From NCBI GenBank assembly GCA_965371965.1, contig CBDVAM010000001.1:13100-77099 (forward strand): a stretch of DNA of 64,000 bases, in the 5' to 3' direction. The notes under the pieces are model-generated. The model was not told where the DNA came from. It did no database searches and worked only from the letters and a program-made list of their open reading frames with translations. Position 1 is the first letter of the stretch; every line of letters starts with the position of its first letter. The position numbers and the translations under genes are program-made. Positions 26,246-35,300 of this stretch are shown here, piece after piece. The stretch is from S146-42 sp965371965 (lineage in GTDB: Bacteria; Planctomycetota; Phycisphaerae; Phycisphaerales; UBA1924).

Positions 26246-28105
26246 TTAACAACCCGCGGCGAACAGGTCCAGGTAGCTGAAGAAATCGTCGGCGTCGCAG
26301 TCGCCATCGGCGTCCATGTCGCAAATCCCGAGGGCACCCGACGCGAAGGCATCGAGGAAGAAGAAGAAGTCGTCGGCATCGGCATCGCCGTCGCCATCCA
26401 GATCGGCCGGGCATGTGGTTCCACACTCCGGGCCCGCCAGCGTGAGCTGATATTCGATCTCATTATCGTTGAAACCTGTCACGCGGATGTAGTAGCTCTG
26501 ACCCGCGACAACATCGAAGGTCATTGTGGGCCAGACCCCGCCGCAGCTATCGAAGTCGCAGGCGACCTCATTGCTCACGTCTCCAGGGCAGCCGCTGTGC
26601 GCCGACAGGAAGAACGAGAAGCCGGAGCCGCACCCGTCGACCGTCACCGTTCCGTCGGTCGCCGGGGTGTAGACGTACCACACGTCCTTGTTGCGATCGG
26701 CGTTGGGGCTGCAAGTCGACAGCCCGTCGTTGGTGGCGCCGATGGTGTTGCCAACGGTGACGCCGGGACAGATCTCGATCGCATCCACGCAGTCGTCCGG
26801 CAGGAAGAACGGGTCGCACACGTCGCCGATGCCATCGCCATCCGCGTCCGCCTGATCGGCGTTCGCGGTGTGCGGGCAGTTGTCGTCGATATCCGGAATG
26901 CCGTCGCCATCGCTATCGAAGTCCGGGGAGATGTCGATCGCATAGATGTACCCGAAGCCGAAATCGCTCGCGAACCCAGTGGCGAAGTAAGCCACGTTCC
27001 CATCGGCCGAGTATGACCCCATGGGCCCGGCGATCTGAATGAAGCCCTCCTCGTCTAATAGCTGGACTTCCCAGAATCGCTCGCCCTGGCTGGCGATGTC
27101 GTAGCCGCGGATCCACTGCGATACCCCGAAGGTGTTCTGGCCGCTGGTGATGAACTGCTGCTCGTCTGGAGAGAGCGCGAAGGAAAATATCATCGCCTCG
27201 GCGGAAGGAGCGAACCATTGCGTGTTGCCGTTCTCGTCCAGCACCCACCAGTCCGCGCCTAGCCAGTCCGCGGTGTAGATCGTGCCGTCGGCACCGATGT
27301 CGAAATCCACGATGAGGCTACCGTCACCGGGATGGAACGACTCCCAGTTGGTGCTGCCGTCGCCATCGAACGACAACATGCCCATCTGCGGACGAATAAT
27401 GATCTTCTCGCCGTTGGGGTGGATCATCGGCTCGCTGCCGACGGCCAAGTGCACCTCTCCGGCCTGCCACAGGAGCTCGCCATCGTAGTCGTAGGCGAGC
27501 AGACTCGGGAACCCGCCCCTCAACCTCTGCACCGTGACGTAGAAGCGATCGGTATCGAAGACGATGTTGTGGAAGCTGGGGCCCTCGATTTGGCCCAGAC
27601 GTCCACCCGACCAACGCAGATTCCCGTCCGGATCCAGCGAAAAGACACCCAGTGCGCCGGGATCTATCCGCTCTTCCTGCGCGACATAGATGTTGCCATC
27701 TGGGCCAATATTCGGCCCGGCCGCCAGCACATTTGCGGTCGGATTGTCAAACTGCCACTTGAGCGTGCCATCGGGATTGACCGCGGCCACAAGGTTGCCC
27801 CCGGTGATGATCGTCCCGTCGGGCATGAATGAGACCGGCCTTCCAAGGCCCACGCCGTCCAGCGTCCACAGCAGTTCGCCGGTCGGGCTGAACGCGTAGA
27901 GCCGATTCGAGTCCGAGGTGTAGATCGTGCCATCGGGTCCGACCTTGGCTTCCCGCCCGAACGAACTGCCCTCCAGGCGGTGCTTCCAGAGCACGCGATC
28001 ATCGCCGCTGGCGGGCGTGCTGAGCAACGCGGCACTGGTGGCGAGGACGCCGAGGCCAACGACCAAATCACGAGAGAGACTCCGAACGTTTCTGATCCCA
28101 ATCAT
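26246..28105 (-). CDS. Exported PQQ-like beta-propeller/TSP3/GC-dockerin protein (paralogue A)
   Basis: A 619-residue protein: signal peptide to about residue 35 (ending TPASG), a beta-propeller with PDGTIYTSDSNRLYAFSPTG-type repeats (about 40-400), a thrombospondin type 3 Ca-binding segment (DSDGDGIPDIDDNCPHTAN..., about 405-440), a beta-sandwich with conserved Cys, and a C-terminal double EF-hand dockerin-like segment (DLDGDGDADADDFF and DMDADGDCDADDFF) ending AAGC. The Gly-Cys end is the GC-type dockerin anchor of Phycisphaerales. Highly similar throughout to the next gene upstream, so a tandem duplicate. Likely a surface protein. Confidence 0.9.
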   Translation of the reverse strand: MIGIRNVRSLSRDLVVGLGVLATSAALLSTPASGDDRVLWKHRLEGSSFGREAKVGPDGTIYTSDSNRLYAFSPTGELLWTLDGVGLGRPVSFMPDGTIITGGNLVAAVNPDGTLKWQFDNPTANVLAAGPNIGPDGNIYVAQEERIDPGALGVFSLDPDGNLRWSGGRLGQIEGPSFHNIVFDTDRFYVTVQRLRGGFPSLLAYDYDGELLWQAGEVHLAVGSEPMIHPNGEKIIIRPQMGMLSFDGDGSTNWESFHPGDGSLIVDFDIGADGTIYTADWLGADWWVLDENGNTQWFAPSAEAMIFSFALSPDEQQFITSGQNTFGVSQWIRGYDIASQGERFWEVQLLDEEGFIQIAGPMGSYSADGNVAYFATGFASDFGFGYIYAIDISPDFDSDGDGIPDIDDNCPHTANADQADADGDGIGDVCDPFFLPDDCVDAIEICPGVTVGNTIGATNDGLSTCSPNADRNKDVWYVYTPATDGTVTVDGCGSGFSFFLSAHSGCPGDVSNEVACDFDSCGGVWPTMTFDVVAGQSYYIRVTGFNDNEIEYQLTLAGPECGTTCPADLDGDGDADADDFFFFLDAFASGALGICDMDADGDCDADDFFSYLDLFAAGC

Positions 28106-28454
28106 TGCGTACTCCATTCCCCGCCCCGATGCCTGCACGATCTGCCAGGTACAGCCCACATTGGCGGCACCGATTGACGTGCTTCTATGCAAGACGAATG
28201 CCAAGCGTCGATATCTTGCGTCCTTGTCGAACGGCGTGTCTCAGTGGCGAATGCTGGCCGCGTCGAAGTTCGCTTGATTGGCCGATAATGGCCAGCTTGA
28301 GTGGCTGCGCAGGAGGCAGGTATCCATCTGACCACCCCCTCATATTGGGGGTGACCTGCAGATCAACTATGATCTAGCAATCTGGACCTGGTCGTGGTCG
28401 CGCGAGCACCGTATCTCGGGGGGATCCAACCGTTTGGCAACGCGGGGTCCACAG

Positions 28455-28486
28455 AAAAGCAGCTCCGGGTCACATAGGCCCGGAGC
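28455..28486 (-). terminator. Intrinsic terminator after paralogue B
   Basis: On the minus strand GCTCCGGG-CCTATGTGA-CCCGGAGC forms an 8-bp stem, followed by a short U-rich run (TGCTTTTCTG). It lies just downstream of the stop of the 28514-30388 gene. The rest of 28106-28513 holds the upstream region of paralogue A, including a CACCCCC/GGGGGTG inverted repeat at 28333-28353 with no U-tract. Confidence 0.6.
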
Positions 28487-28513
28487 CGCAAGCGAAGGAT
28501 GAGAGCTCGTTGA

Positions 28514-30388
28514 TCAGCAGCCCTGGGCGAACAGGTCCAGGTAGCTGAAGAAATCGTCGGCGTCGCAGTCGCCATCGCCATCGATGTCGCAGACGCCGGT
28601 GTTACCACCTGCGAACGCATCGAGGTAATCGAAGAAGTCGTCGGCGTCGGCGTCGCCGTCGCCGTCGAGGTCTGCGGGGCAGCCCGAGGCGCACTCGGGC
28701 CCGCTCAGGTTGAGCTGGAACTCGATCTCGTTGAAGCTGAACCCGTTGACCCGGATGAGATACTTCTGTCCGCCCAGGACATCGAAGGTCATCGTGGGCC
28801 AGAGTCCCTGGCAGGAATCGAAATCACAGGCGATCTCGTTGCTCACATCGCCCGGGCAGGCGGTGTGGGCGGAGAGGTAGAAAGACCAGTTCGATCCGCA
28901 ACCATCCACCGTCACGGTGCCGTCGGTCGCCGGCGTATACGAGTACCAGATGTCCTTGTTCAGATCCGGGAACGGGCTACAGGTCGATCGCCCGTCGGTG
29001 GTCGCGCCGTAGGTATTGCCGAACACGGTGCCGGGGCAGATCTCCAGTGCGTCCACACAGTTATCCGGCAGGATGAACGGATCGCAGGCGTCGCCGATGC
29101 CATCGCCGTCGGCGTCCGCCTGATCGGCATTGGCGGTGTGCGGGCAGTTGTCGTCGATGTCGGGGATGCCGTCGCCATCGCTGTCAAAATCCGCAGAGAT
29201 GTCCACGGCGTACAGGTAGCCGAAGTCGGCGTCGCCGGCGAATCCGGATGCGAAGTACGCCGTTGTCCCGTCGCTCGAGAATGCCCCTAGCATGCCCGCG
29301 AACTGGAAGAAGCCGGCCTCGTCCTCGAGGTCGAACTGCCAGAACCGATCGCCGTGGCTGGCGATGTCGTAGCCGCGGATCCACTGGGACGCGCCAAAGC
29401 CCACAGCCCCGCTGGTCAGTAACTGCGTGTCATCGGGTGTCACGGTATAGCCGCCCAGCATCCCTTCGGTCGATGGTTGCCACCAGTTCGTGCTCCCGTC
29501 GCCATTGAGCGACCACCAGTCGATGCCCAGCCAATCGCCGACGAAGATCTCGCCGGTCGAGGCGATGGCCGCTCCGCCCAGCAGGCTGCCGTCTCCGGGA
29601 TGCTCGGTGATCCACTGCAGGTCGGCATCGGGGCTGAGCGACATCATGCCGATCTGCGCCCAGCGGATGATGAGACTGCCGTTGGGATGGATCGTCGGCG
29701 CGCTTCCGACGGCCAGCCCCAGATCGGCGCTATACCACAGGAGATCGCCGTCGAAGTCGTAGGTTCTGATCGTGGGCGGCCTGCTCAGGCGGCGGAAGAC
29801 CGTCACATATGCGCGATCGTCGGCAAACTGAATGGTCGTGTAGCTGGGGCCGCGCAGCCGGATGACCGGGTACTCACCCCGGGTCGCCCAGCGCAGATTC
29901 CCGTCTGGGTCCAGTGAGAACGTGCCGAGCGCCTCGGGCTCGTCTTCGGTGTCCATCGCGGCGTAGATGTTCCCATCCGGCCCGACGTTCGGCCCGGCGG
30001 CCAGATCCAGACCCGGGCGCGGGTTGTCGAATCGCCACTTGAGCGTGCCGTTGGGATTGACCGCGGCGATGAGGCTCCCGCCGGTGATGATCGTGCCATC
30101 TGGCAAGAACGAGACCGGCCGGCCGCCTCCCACGCCGGCGAGCGTCCAGAGCAGCTCGCCGGTGGGGCTGAAGGCATACAGGCGGTTGAAGTCTGAGGTG
30201 TAGATCGTCCCATCTGGTGCGACCGTCGCCTCCCGCGCGAGCGATGCGCCTTCAAGGCGGTGCTTCCAGAGCACGCGATCGTCGGCGTTGGCCTGCGTGC
30301 TGAGGGTGGCAATGCCCGCCGCGGCCAGCCCGAGACCGATCGTGACGCCACGAAGGGCAGGTTTCAGACTCTTGTATCCAGCGAACAT
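28514..30388 (-). CDS. Exported PQQ-like beta-propeller/TSP3/GC-dockerin protein (paralogue B)
   Basis: A 624-residue protein with the same architecture as the downstream gene: signal peptide (ending STQANA), propeller repeats, TSP3 segment (DSDGDGIPDIDDNCPHTANADQ), beta-sandwich (ATDGTVTVDGCGSNWSFYLSAH), and dockerin-like EF-hands ending FAQGC. The ATG at 30388 has a GGAAAGGGA ribosome-binding site. Long stretches are identical or nearly so to paralogue A (for example DDRVLWKHRLEG and RLYAFSPTGELLWTL), so the duplication is recent or kept similar by gene conversion. The longer frame to 30430 adds no signal features. Confidence 0.9.
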   Translation of the reverse strand: MFAGYKSLKPALRGVTIGLGLAAAGIATLSTQANADDRVLWKHRLEGASLAREATVAPDGTIYTSDFNRLYAFSPTGELLWTLAGVGGGRPVSFLPDGTIITGGSLIAAVNPNGTLKWRFDNPRPGLDLAAGPNVGPDGNIYAAMDTEDEPEALGTFSLDPDGNLRWATRGEYPVIRLRGPSYTTIQFADDRAYVTVFRRLSRPPTIRTYDFDGDLLWYSADLGLAVGSAPTIHPNGSLIIRWAQIGMMSLSPDADLQWITEHPGDGSLLGGAAIASTGEIFVGDWLGIDWWSLNGDGSTNWWQPSTEGMLGGYTVTPDDTQLLTSGAVGFGASQWIRGYDIASHGDRFWQFDLEDEAGFFQFAGMLGAFSSDGTTAYFASGFAGDADFGYLYAVDISADFDSDGDGIPDIDDNCPHTANADQADADGDGIGDACDPFILPDNCVDALEICPGTVFGNTYGATTDGRSTCSPFPDLNKDIWYSYTPATDGTVTVDGCGSNWSFYLSAHTACPGDVSNEIACDFDSCQGLWPTMTFDVLGGQKYLIRVNGFSFNEIEFQLNLSGPECASGCPADLDGDGDADADDFFDYLDAFAGGNTGVCDIDGDGDCDADDFFSYLDLFAQGC

Positions 30389-31029
30389 TCCATTCCCTTT
30401 CCTTCGCGAGCCGGAGTGCCGCGATGTCACGGCTCGTTGCTATCGGCCCGTGTGTGCAACCAGCGTGCCGACCGCTCAACATGCGTCCCAAGGCGGTAGC
30501 AGCGGCGATCGAGTGGCGGTGGCCAATATTGCCACCCGCCCATTACGGAGGGATATGTGCGGTTTGGGTCCTGATTTCCTGACTGGCTCGGGTGCTATCT
30601 GGATGGCGGAGGGCCGGCGGTTTGGTCGCGCGCGTTCAACGCAATCGCCATGGGGTCGTACGAGGGCGCTGCGTGACGGGCGCGCTGTGAGAAGTGCAAC
30701 GCAGAGTCCGAGAAGCACGGATACGGGCTCGTCCCACCTTCGCCAAGATGATGTGACGTCTTGAGAGCGGAGATAGACACTCAATCGTGGGACTGTCGCA
30801 CACTGAGTCACGTCAGGAAGGGCTTGGAAGCCGTTGAAGGATTGCGCCAAGCGTTACCGGAGTTTCCTCTGCAACTCGATGAATCCTCGGCTTGCGGGCG
30901 TGTCGTCCGCGAGATTCCCAGGTATGGCTCGGCTTTCGTGAGATCATTCTGTTCATGGAACTCCTGGGCAGTATCATCAACGGTGTCGCCGCCCGCAGAG
31001 CGCGGGCATACGAGGAGGTCTTTGCCCCG
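30389..31029. promoter_or_regulatory. Divergent intergenic region with inverted repeat
   Basis: About 640 bases separate two divergent secreted-protein genes. I see no convincing gene. GGTGGC-caatatt-GCCACC at 30518-30536 is a perfect 6-bp inverted repeat with an AT core, a possible operator. A strong GAGGAGG ribosome-binding site for the plus-strand gene lies at 31012-31018. Confidence 0.35.
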
Positions 31030-32757
31030 ATGATCTTGAGGTTCGCCCTATCTCTAGCCTGTGTCGCGAGCAGCTCGCTGGCGCAGGTTGCCTATGTCGA
31101 TGTCGGCGAGGAGCGGGGCTTGACTGGCTATCGGATGGCCAAGGGGCACGCGGGCGGGCTCGCTGCGGCGGACTACGACGACGACGGGGATATCGATCTG
31201 TTTCTCCCGACCGCGGAGGGGCGGGCAAACCTCCTCTTTGAGAATCAGGGCGATGGGAGCTTTGTGGAGCGGGCCCAGAGCGTCGGCCTGGCCTCGATGG
31301 GCGCGGCCCGGGCGGCGTTGTTCCTGGACTTCGACGCCGACGGCAGGCTCGATCTTCTGGTCGCGGGAGATTGCTTCTCGCCCGATCAGGGGTGCGCCGG
31401 GCAACTGCTCACGCTCTATCGCCAGCTCGCCGACGGAACATTCGTGGACGTGACCGAGCAGGCAGGACTGGATTCGCTGCTTGAGCTTGAGGCGGGCATG
31501 CATGTGGGCGGGATGGCCGCGGGCGAACTCAATGGCGACGGCTTTCTCGATGTCTTTGTCGGGATGTGGAGCGGCCCGAACCTGCTTCTGATCAACGATC
31601 GCGCGGGCGGATTCATCGACAAGACCGACGACAGCGGGCTGGGCAGCGTTCAGGACGACAACTGGCAGCCGGTGATCCTGGACGCCAACGGCGACGGGCT
31701 CAACGACATCTTCGCCGCCGTCGATTTCACGCCCAATCGCCTGTGGCTCAATCGGGGCGACGGGACGTTCGAGGACGTTGCGTCCGAGGCCGGGGTGGAC
31801 ACGGCGTGGAACGACATGGGCGTGGCGCTGGGCGATTTCGACAACGACGCCGACCTCGATATCTTCGTGTCCGAGATCTTTGACATCGACCGGCACAACG
31901 CGTTCTTCCGAAACAACACACGAGACGGCGAGGCCAGCTTCACGGAGTCTGCGGTCGAGCATGGCATCGACTGGAGCGGGTTCGCCTGGGGATGCACGTT
32001 CCTCGACGCCGACCGCGACGGCTGGCTCGATCTCGCGGTCACCAACGGCTGGGCCAATGGCGTGGGGTACGACGATCCCTCTCGCCTGTTCCACAACACC
32101 GGCGGGGCGAATCCCGTGTTCGAGGACTGGTCGGAGTTGAGCGGATTCGATGACACCGATTGGAGCAGCGGGTTGATTGCGATCGATGCCGACCGCGACG
32201 GCGACCTCGACCTGGTGCATGTAGTGAACCTGCTGACGCCCCCGCCGACGCATGCGGCCAAGTTTGACGTGCCCCCGCTCGCACGTCTGTGGGACTGCGA
32301 ACCGATCGGCGATCCGTCAAGCAACGGCTATCTGGTCGTTCGCCCGCGGATGCCCGGAGCCAACACCAGGGCGATCGGTGCGATTGTCCGGGTCGAGGCG
32401 GGCGATCTGCGCATGATGCGACCGATCATGGCGGGGGCGAGCACTCTGAGCCAGGAGCCCGCCGAGGCGTTCTTCGGGCTGGGCTCGGCGAAGGTCGCTC
32501 GGGTCACGGTCGAGTGGCCCGACGGGCAGGTGACGGTGATCGACGACGTCGCGCCCAACCAGGTGCTCGACGTTGTCAGCGAGGGATGCTCGGCACAACT
32601 CGATCTCGACGGCGACGGCGATGGCGACGCCGACGACCTGTTCCGATTCCTCGACCTCTATGTGGCCGGCTCGATTCGGGCCGACCTCGATGGAGACAAC
32701 GACGTCGATCGCGACGACTTCGAGGTGCTGATCGAGCTGTTCATCGCGGGTTGCTAA
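31030..32757 (+). CDS. Exported CRTAC1-like protein: FG-GAP/VCBS repeats, ASPIC/UnbV domain, GC-dockerin
   Basis: A 575-residue protein starting at the ATG after a GAGGAGG site, with signal peptide ending SSLAQ. Several FG-GAP/VCBS repeats follow, each with an acidic Ca-binding loop (YDDDGDIDL, FDADGRLDL, NGDGFLDV, DNDADLDI, DADRDGWLDL, DADRDGDLDL). An ASPIC/UnbV domain (about 440-525: GAIVRVEAGD...GASTLSQEPAEAFFGLGSA...VEWPDGQ) comes next. The end is a double EF-hand (LDGDGDGDADDLF, LDGDNDVDRDDF) closing on IAGC, the GC-type anchor. Probably surface-exposed and calcium-stabilised; adhesion is the usual guess for this family. Confidence 0.9.
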   Translation: MILRFALSLACVASSSLAQVAYVDVGEERGLTGYRMAKGHAGGLAAADYDDDGDIDLFLPTAEGRANLLFENQGDGSFVERAQSVGLASMGAARAALFLDFDADGRLDLLVAGDCFSPDQGCAGQLLTLYRQLADGTFVDVTEQAGLDSLLELEAGMHVGGMAAGELNGDGFLDVFVGMWSGPNLLLINDRAGGFIDKTDDSGLGSVQDDNWQPVILDANGDGLNDIFAAVDFTPNRLWLNRGDGTFEDVASEAGVDTAWNDMGVALGDFDNDADLDIFVSEIFDIDRHNAFFRNNTRDGEASFTESAVEHGIDWSGFAWGCTFLDADRDGWLDLAVTNGWANGVGYDDPSRLFHNTGGANPVFEDWSELSGFDDTDWSSGLIAIDADRDGDLDLVHVVNLLTPPPTHAAKFDVPPLARLWDCEPIGDPSSNGYLVVRPRMPGANTRAIGAIVRVEAGDLRMMRPIMAGASTLSQEPAEAFFGLGSAKVARVTVEWPDGQVTVIDDVAPNQVLDVVSEGCSAQLDLDGDGDGDADDLFRFLDLYVAGSIRADLDGDNDVDRDDFEVLIELFIAGC

Positions 32758-32827
32758 GACTGAAATCGACGCGAGGCGCAAGGACTCGGGTTCGGCGTCT
32801 CTCAATGCGGGATTGCCATGCCCACAT

Positions 32828-33871
32828 TCATGATTCCCGGCGAACCGGGCGTCTCTCGCGCCCGAGATGCGAGATCCCTAGCGTTGCTCCGCCGCCGAGC
32901 AGCAGCAGGGCGAGCGAACCGGCGATCTGCCCGGCGCTTGGCGCGAAAATCTGCTCACGCCACTTGCTCGGTTCGTCTAGAAAGTCCGTGAGATTCGCGT
33001 CGGTCACGGCGATACCGCGAATCTCGTCACCGACCACCGGCTCGATCCCGCGCTTGAACGGATACAGCCCTGCGGGCGCGCCGATTACTAGTCCGAGCAG
33101 CACGCCCAGCGTCGCCTTCTCATAGCGATGAAGCAGCCAACGGAGCAGGTTGCTCACGCCGGCGATTCCAAGCACCACGCCGATACCGACGGGCACGACG
33201 ACGCCCGCCTCTCCCAGCAACGCCGAGACGTCCGTTGCCTTGATAGCCTCCTTGACACGATCGACCGATTCGAGGATCGGCAGATATTGACCGAGCAGCA
33301 GCAGCAGGTATGCGCCGCTCACGCCGGGCAGGATCATCGCGCTCGCGCCCGCGACGCCGGCGAGCAGCAGGAGGAGCATGTTGCTGGTCCCCCCGAGACC
33401 GCCCGCCCCGGACGATTGGGCAATTGCCAGCAGGATCATCGCGATCGCGCCGCCACCGGCCCCGAGCCAGACGCGCTTGTCTGTTGGTCTGACCATCGAG
33501 ATCAGCAGGGGCACGCTTCCCCAGGTCAACCCGATGAAGATCGAGTACATGACCCAGCGTGAGTCGACCATCAATGATGCGACAACACCCGCGAGCAGCA
33601 CGATCGCGCCGACCGCGCCGCCGCCCACAACCGCGAGCACGAGGATTGACGCTGGCCTGAATCGCAAGCGCGTGATATCGCTGATGGCGTCGATGAAGCG
33701 GGTGTAGATGCCGCTGGCGACGAGCATGGTCCCGCCGCTGATCCCCGGCACGAGGTTGGCGAGGCCCATCAGCACGCCGCCGATGGCGCAGCGGATCGCC
33801 AGCATGGGCGAGATCCCCAGTCGCCCAGAGCCGGCGGTCTCGACGGCCTGGATTGTGCGATCCTCGTCCAT
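32828..33871 (-). CDS. popT: DUF368 membrane protein, undecaprenyl-phosphate translocase (PopT) family
   Basis: A 347-residue polytopic inner-membrane protein with about eight membrane segments. The N-terminal signature GVLMGLANLVPGISGGTMLVASGIY and the related inner repeat MILPGVSGAYLLLLLGQY identify DUF368. Members were recently shown to flip undecaprenyl phosphate back across the membrane for envelope polymer synthesis; the same role is inferred here. It is divergent from galE, fitting an envelope-polysaccharide context. The C-terminal 60 residues include a soluble loop near residue 290. Confidence 0.85.
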   Translation of the reverse strand: MDEDRTIQAVETAGSGRLGISPMLAIRCAIGGVLMGLANLVPGISGGTMLVASGIYTRFIDAISDITRLRFRPASILVLAVVGGGAVGAIVLLAGVVASLMVDSRWVMYSIFIGLTWGSVPLLISMVRPTDKRVWLGAGGGAIAMILLAIAQSSGAGGLGGTSNMLLLLLAGVAGASAMILPGVSGAYLLLLLGQYLPILESVDRVKEAIKATDVSALLGEAGVVVPVGIGVVLGIAGVSNLLRWLLHRYEKATLGVLLGLVIGAPAGLYPFKRGIEPVVGDEIRGIAVTDANLTDFLDEPSKWREQIFAPSAGQIAGSLALLLLGGGATLGISHLGRERRPVRRES

Positions 33872-33985
33872 GCGAGCGTCGTACCTCCATCAAAGCGACC
33901 GACGGGCCCGATTGGCAGGCGGACCGTACGGGCCAGAGAGTATCATCGGCTCCTCGCCGAAGGAGGCGAGCATAGGGAGTAATCC

Positions 33986-35014
33986 ATGAACGTCCTTGTC
34001 ACCGGCGGCGCCGGCTACATCGGATCGCACGCCGTGCAGCGTTTGCTCAAAGACGGGCACTCGGTCGTCAGCTATGACAACCTCTTCCGGGGCCATCGCC
34101 AGCCCATGGACCTGCTCGCCAAGGGCGCCGGGGGGCGGCTCACGTTCGTCGAGGGGGACCTCGCCGATGGCGAGCGACTCGAGGCGCTTATGCGCGAGAA
34201 CTCGATCGAGACGGTTATGCACTTCGCCGCGTGGACGTATGTGGGCGAGTCGATGGAGATGCCGCTGGCGTACTACCGCAACAACACCGCGGGCGCTCTC
34301 AGCCTGGTCGAGGCCGCCGACAACGCGGGCGTCGAGCGCATCGTGTTCAGTTCGACGGCCGCGACCTACGGCGAACCCCCGGAAGACGAGATTCCGATCA
34401 AGGAATCCTGCCCGCAGGTCCCGATCAACCCCTACGGGCAGAGCAAGCTCGCGGTCGAGAAGATTCTCGAAGACTGGACACGTAGCCGCACGGACGCCGG
34501 GCGTCCCGTCGCGTTCGCCGCGTTGCGATATTTCAATGTCGCCGGGTGCGATCGCACGGGGCTCATCGGCGAGGACCACACGCCCGAGACCCACCTGATC
34601 CCGGTGATCCTGCAGGCCGCGCTGGGTCAGCGCGACGCCATCACCATCTTCGGCACCGATTACCCAACGCCCGACGGCACCTGCGTGCGCGACTACATCC
34701 ACGTCGAGGATCTCATCGACGCCCATGTGCGCGTCATGGAGGCCTTGGAACCGGGCGACCAGCGACGCTACAACCTGGGCATCGGCAACGGCCTGAGCGT
34801 GCGCGAGATCATCGACGCCGTGCTCAAGGTCACCGGCGTGGACTTTCCAATCAAGGAAGGCGAGCGGAGGCCCGGCGACCCCCCACTGCTCTATTCAGAT
34901 CCCGGCGCGATCCATCGCGATCTCGGCTGGCAGGCGAAGATCACCGATGTGCACGAGATCGTGCAGAGCGCGTGGAACTGGTTCAAGGATCATCCGGACG
35001 GGTACGCGGGCTAG
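33986..35014 (+). CDS. galE: UDP-glucose 4-epimerase
   Basis: A 342-residue extended short-chain dehydrogenase. Motifs: NAD-binding VTGGAGYIGSHA at residues 5-16, YDNLFRGHR near 31, FAAWTYVGESM near 80, FSSTAATYGEP near 122 with the catalytic Ser/Thr, NPYGQSKLAVEKIL near 149 with the YxxxK pair, and RYFNVAGCD near 178. Interconverts UDP-glucose and UDP-galactose for polysaccharide synthesis. A GGGAG ribosome-binding site precedes the ATG. The gene ends five bases before a zinc-finger remnant of an unrelated DNA glycosylase gene. Confidence 0.93.
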   Translation: MNVLVTGGAGYIGSHAVQRLLKDGHSVVSYDNLFRGHRQPMDLLAKGAGGRLTFVEGDLADGERLEALMRENSIETVMHFAAWTYVGESMEMPLAYYRNNTAGALSLVEAADNAGVERIVFSSTAATYGEPPEDEIPIKESCPQVPINPYGQSKLAVEKILEDWTRSRTDAGRPVAFAALRYFNVAGCDRTGLIGEDHTPETHLIPVILQAALGQRDAITIFGTDYPTPDGTCVRDYIHVEDLIDAHVRVMEALEPGDQRRYNLGIGNGLSVREIIDAVLKVTGVDFPIKEGERRPGDPPLLYSDPGAIHRDLGWQAKITDVHEIVQSAWNWFKDHPDGYAG

Positions 35015-35019
35015 TTTGA

Positions 35020-35202
35020 CCAGCACGAGCCCGATGCGCCTTCGACCAGGCGTGCCCGGCGTGCGCCGGGACGATCCAACGGATCCGCTACGCCGACAAC
35101 GAGACCAACTATTGTCCGGCGTGCCAGACCGGCGGCAAGCTGCTGGCGGATCGGTCGATGAGCAAGTTGTTGAAGGGGGATTGGGGGAAGGAGGTCGATT
35201 AG
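35020..35202 (+). pseudogene. Orphan C-terminal zinc finger of a formamidopyrimidine-DNA glycosylase (Fpg/Nei) gene
   Basis: Translating 35020-35202 gives about 60 residues with CPAC, 16 residues, CPACQ, the exact C-x2-C-x16-C-x2-C spacing of the Fpg/Nei zinc finger, followed by the TAG at 35200. There is no start codon in frame: a TGA lies at 35017, and the catalytic N-terminal and helix-two-turn-helix parts are missing. The Arg that contacts DNA just before the third Cys in E. coli Fpg aligns with Asn here. This looks like the 3' end of a lost mutM-like gene; an expressed zinc ribbon with an unusual start cannot be fully excluded. Confidence 0.65.
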
Positions 35203-35300
35203 CCCTCCCCCCGACGTCCCTGTTTTAAGAAGAGACGAGCTTCAACCCGATAGCACCCACGGGCCTGGGCTCTGGTGGCGGTTGCGTGCGCGGGAGGCGG

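Noticed and set aside
26246..30388. CRISPR-like or tandem DNA repeats in the dockerin regions
   Set aside because: The repeated GTCGTCGGCGTC-type sequences encode EF-hand loops (DADADDFF) in real proteins; spacing and sequence do not fit an array.
35020..35202. Functional small zinc-ribbon gene
   Set aside because: No start codon in frame after the TGA at 35017; the Fpg-specific Cys spacing points to a gene remnant, though read-through expression cannot be excluded.
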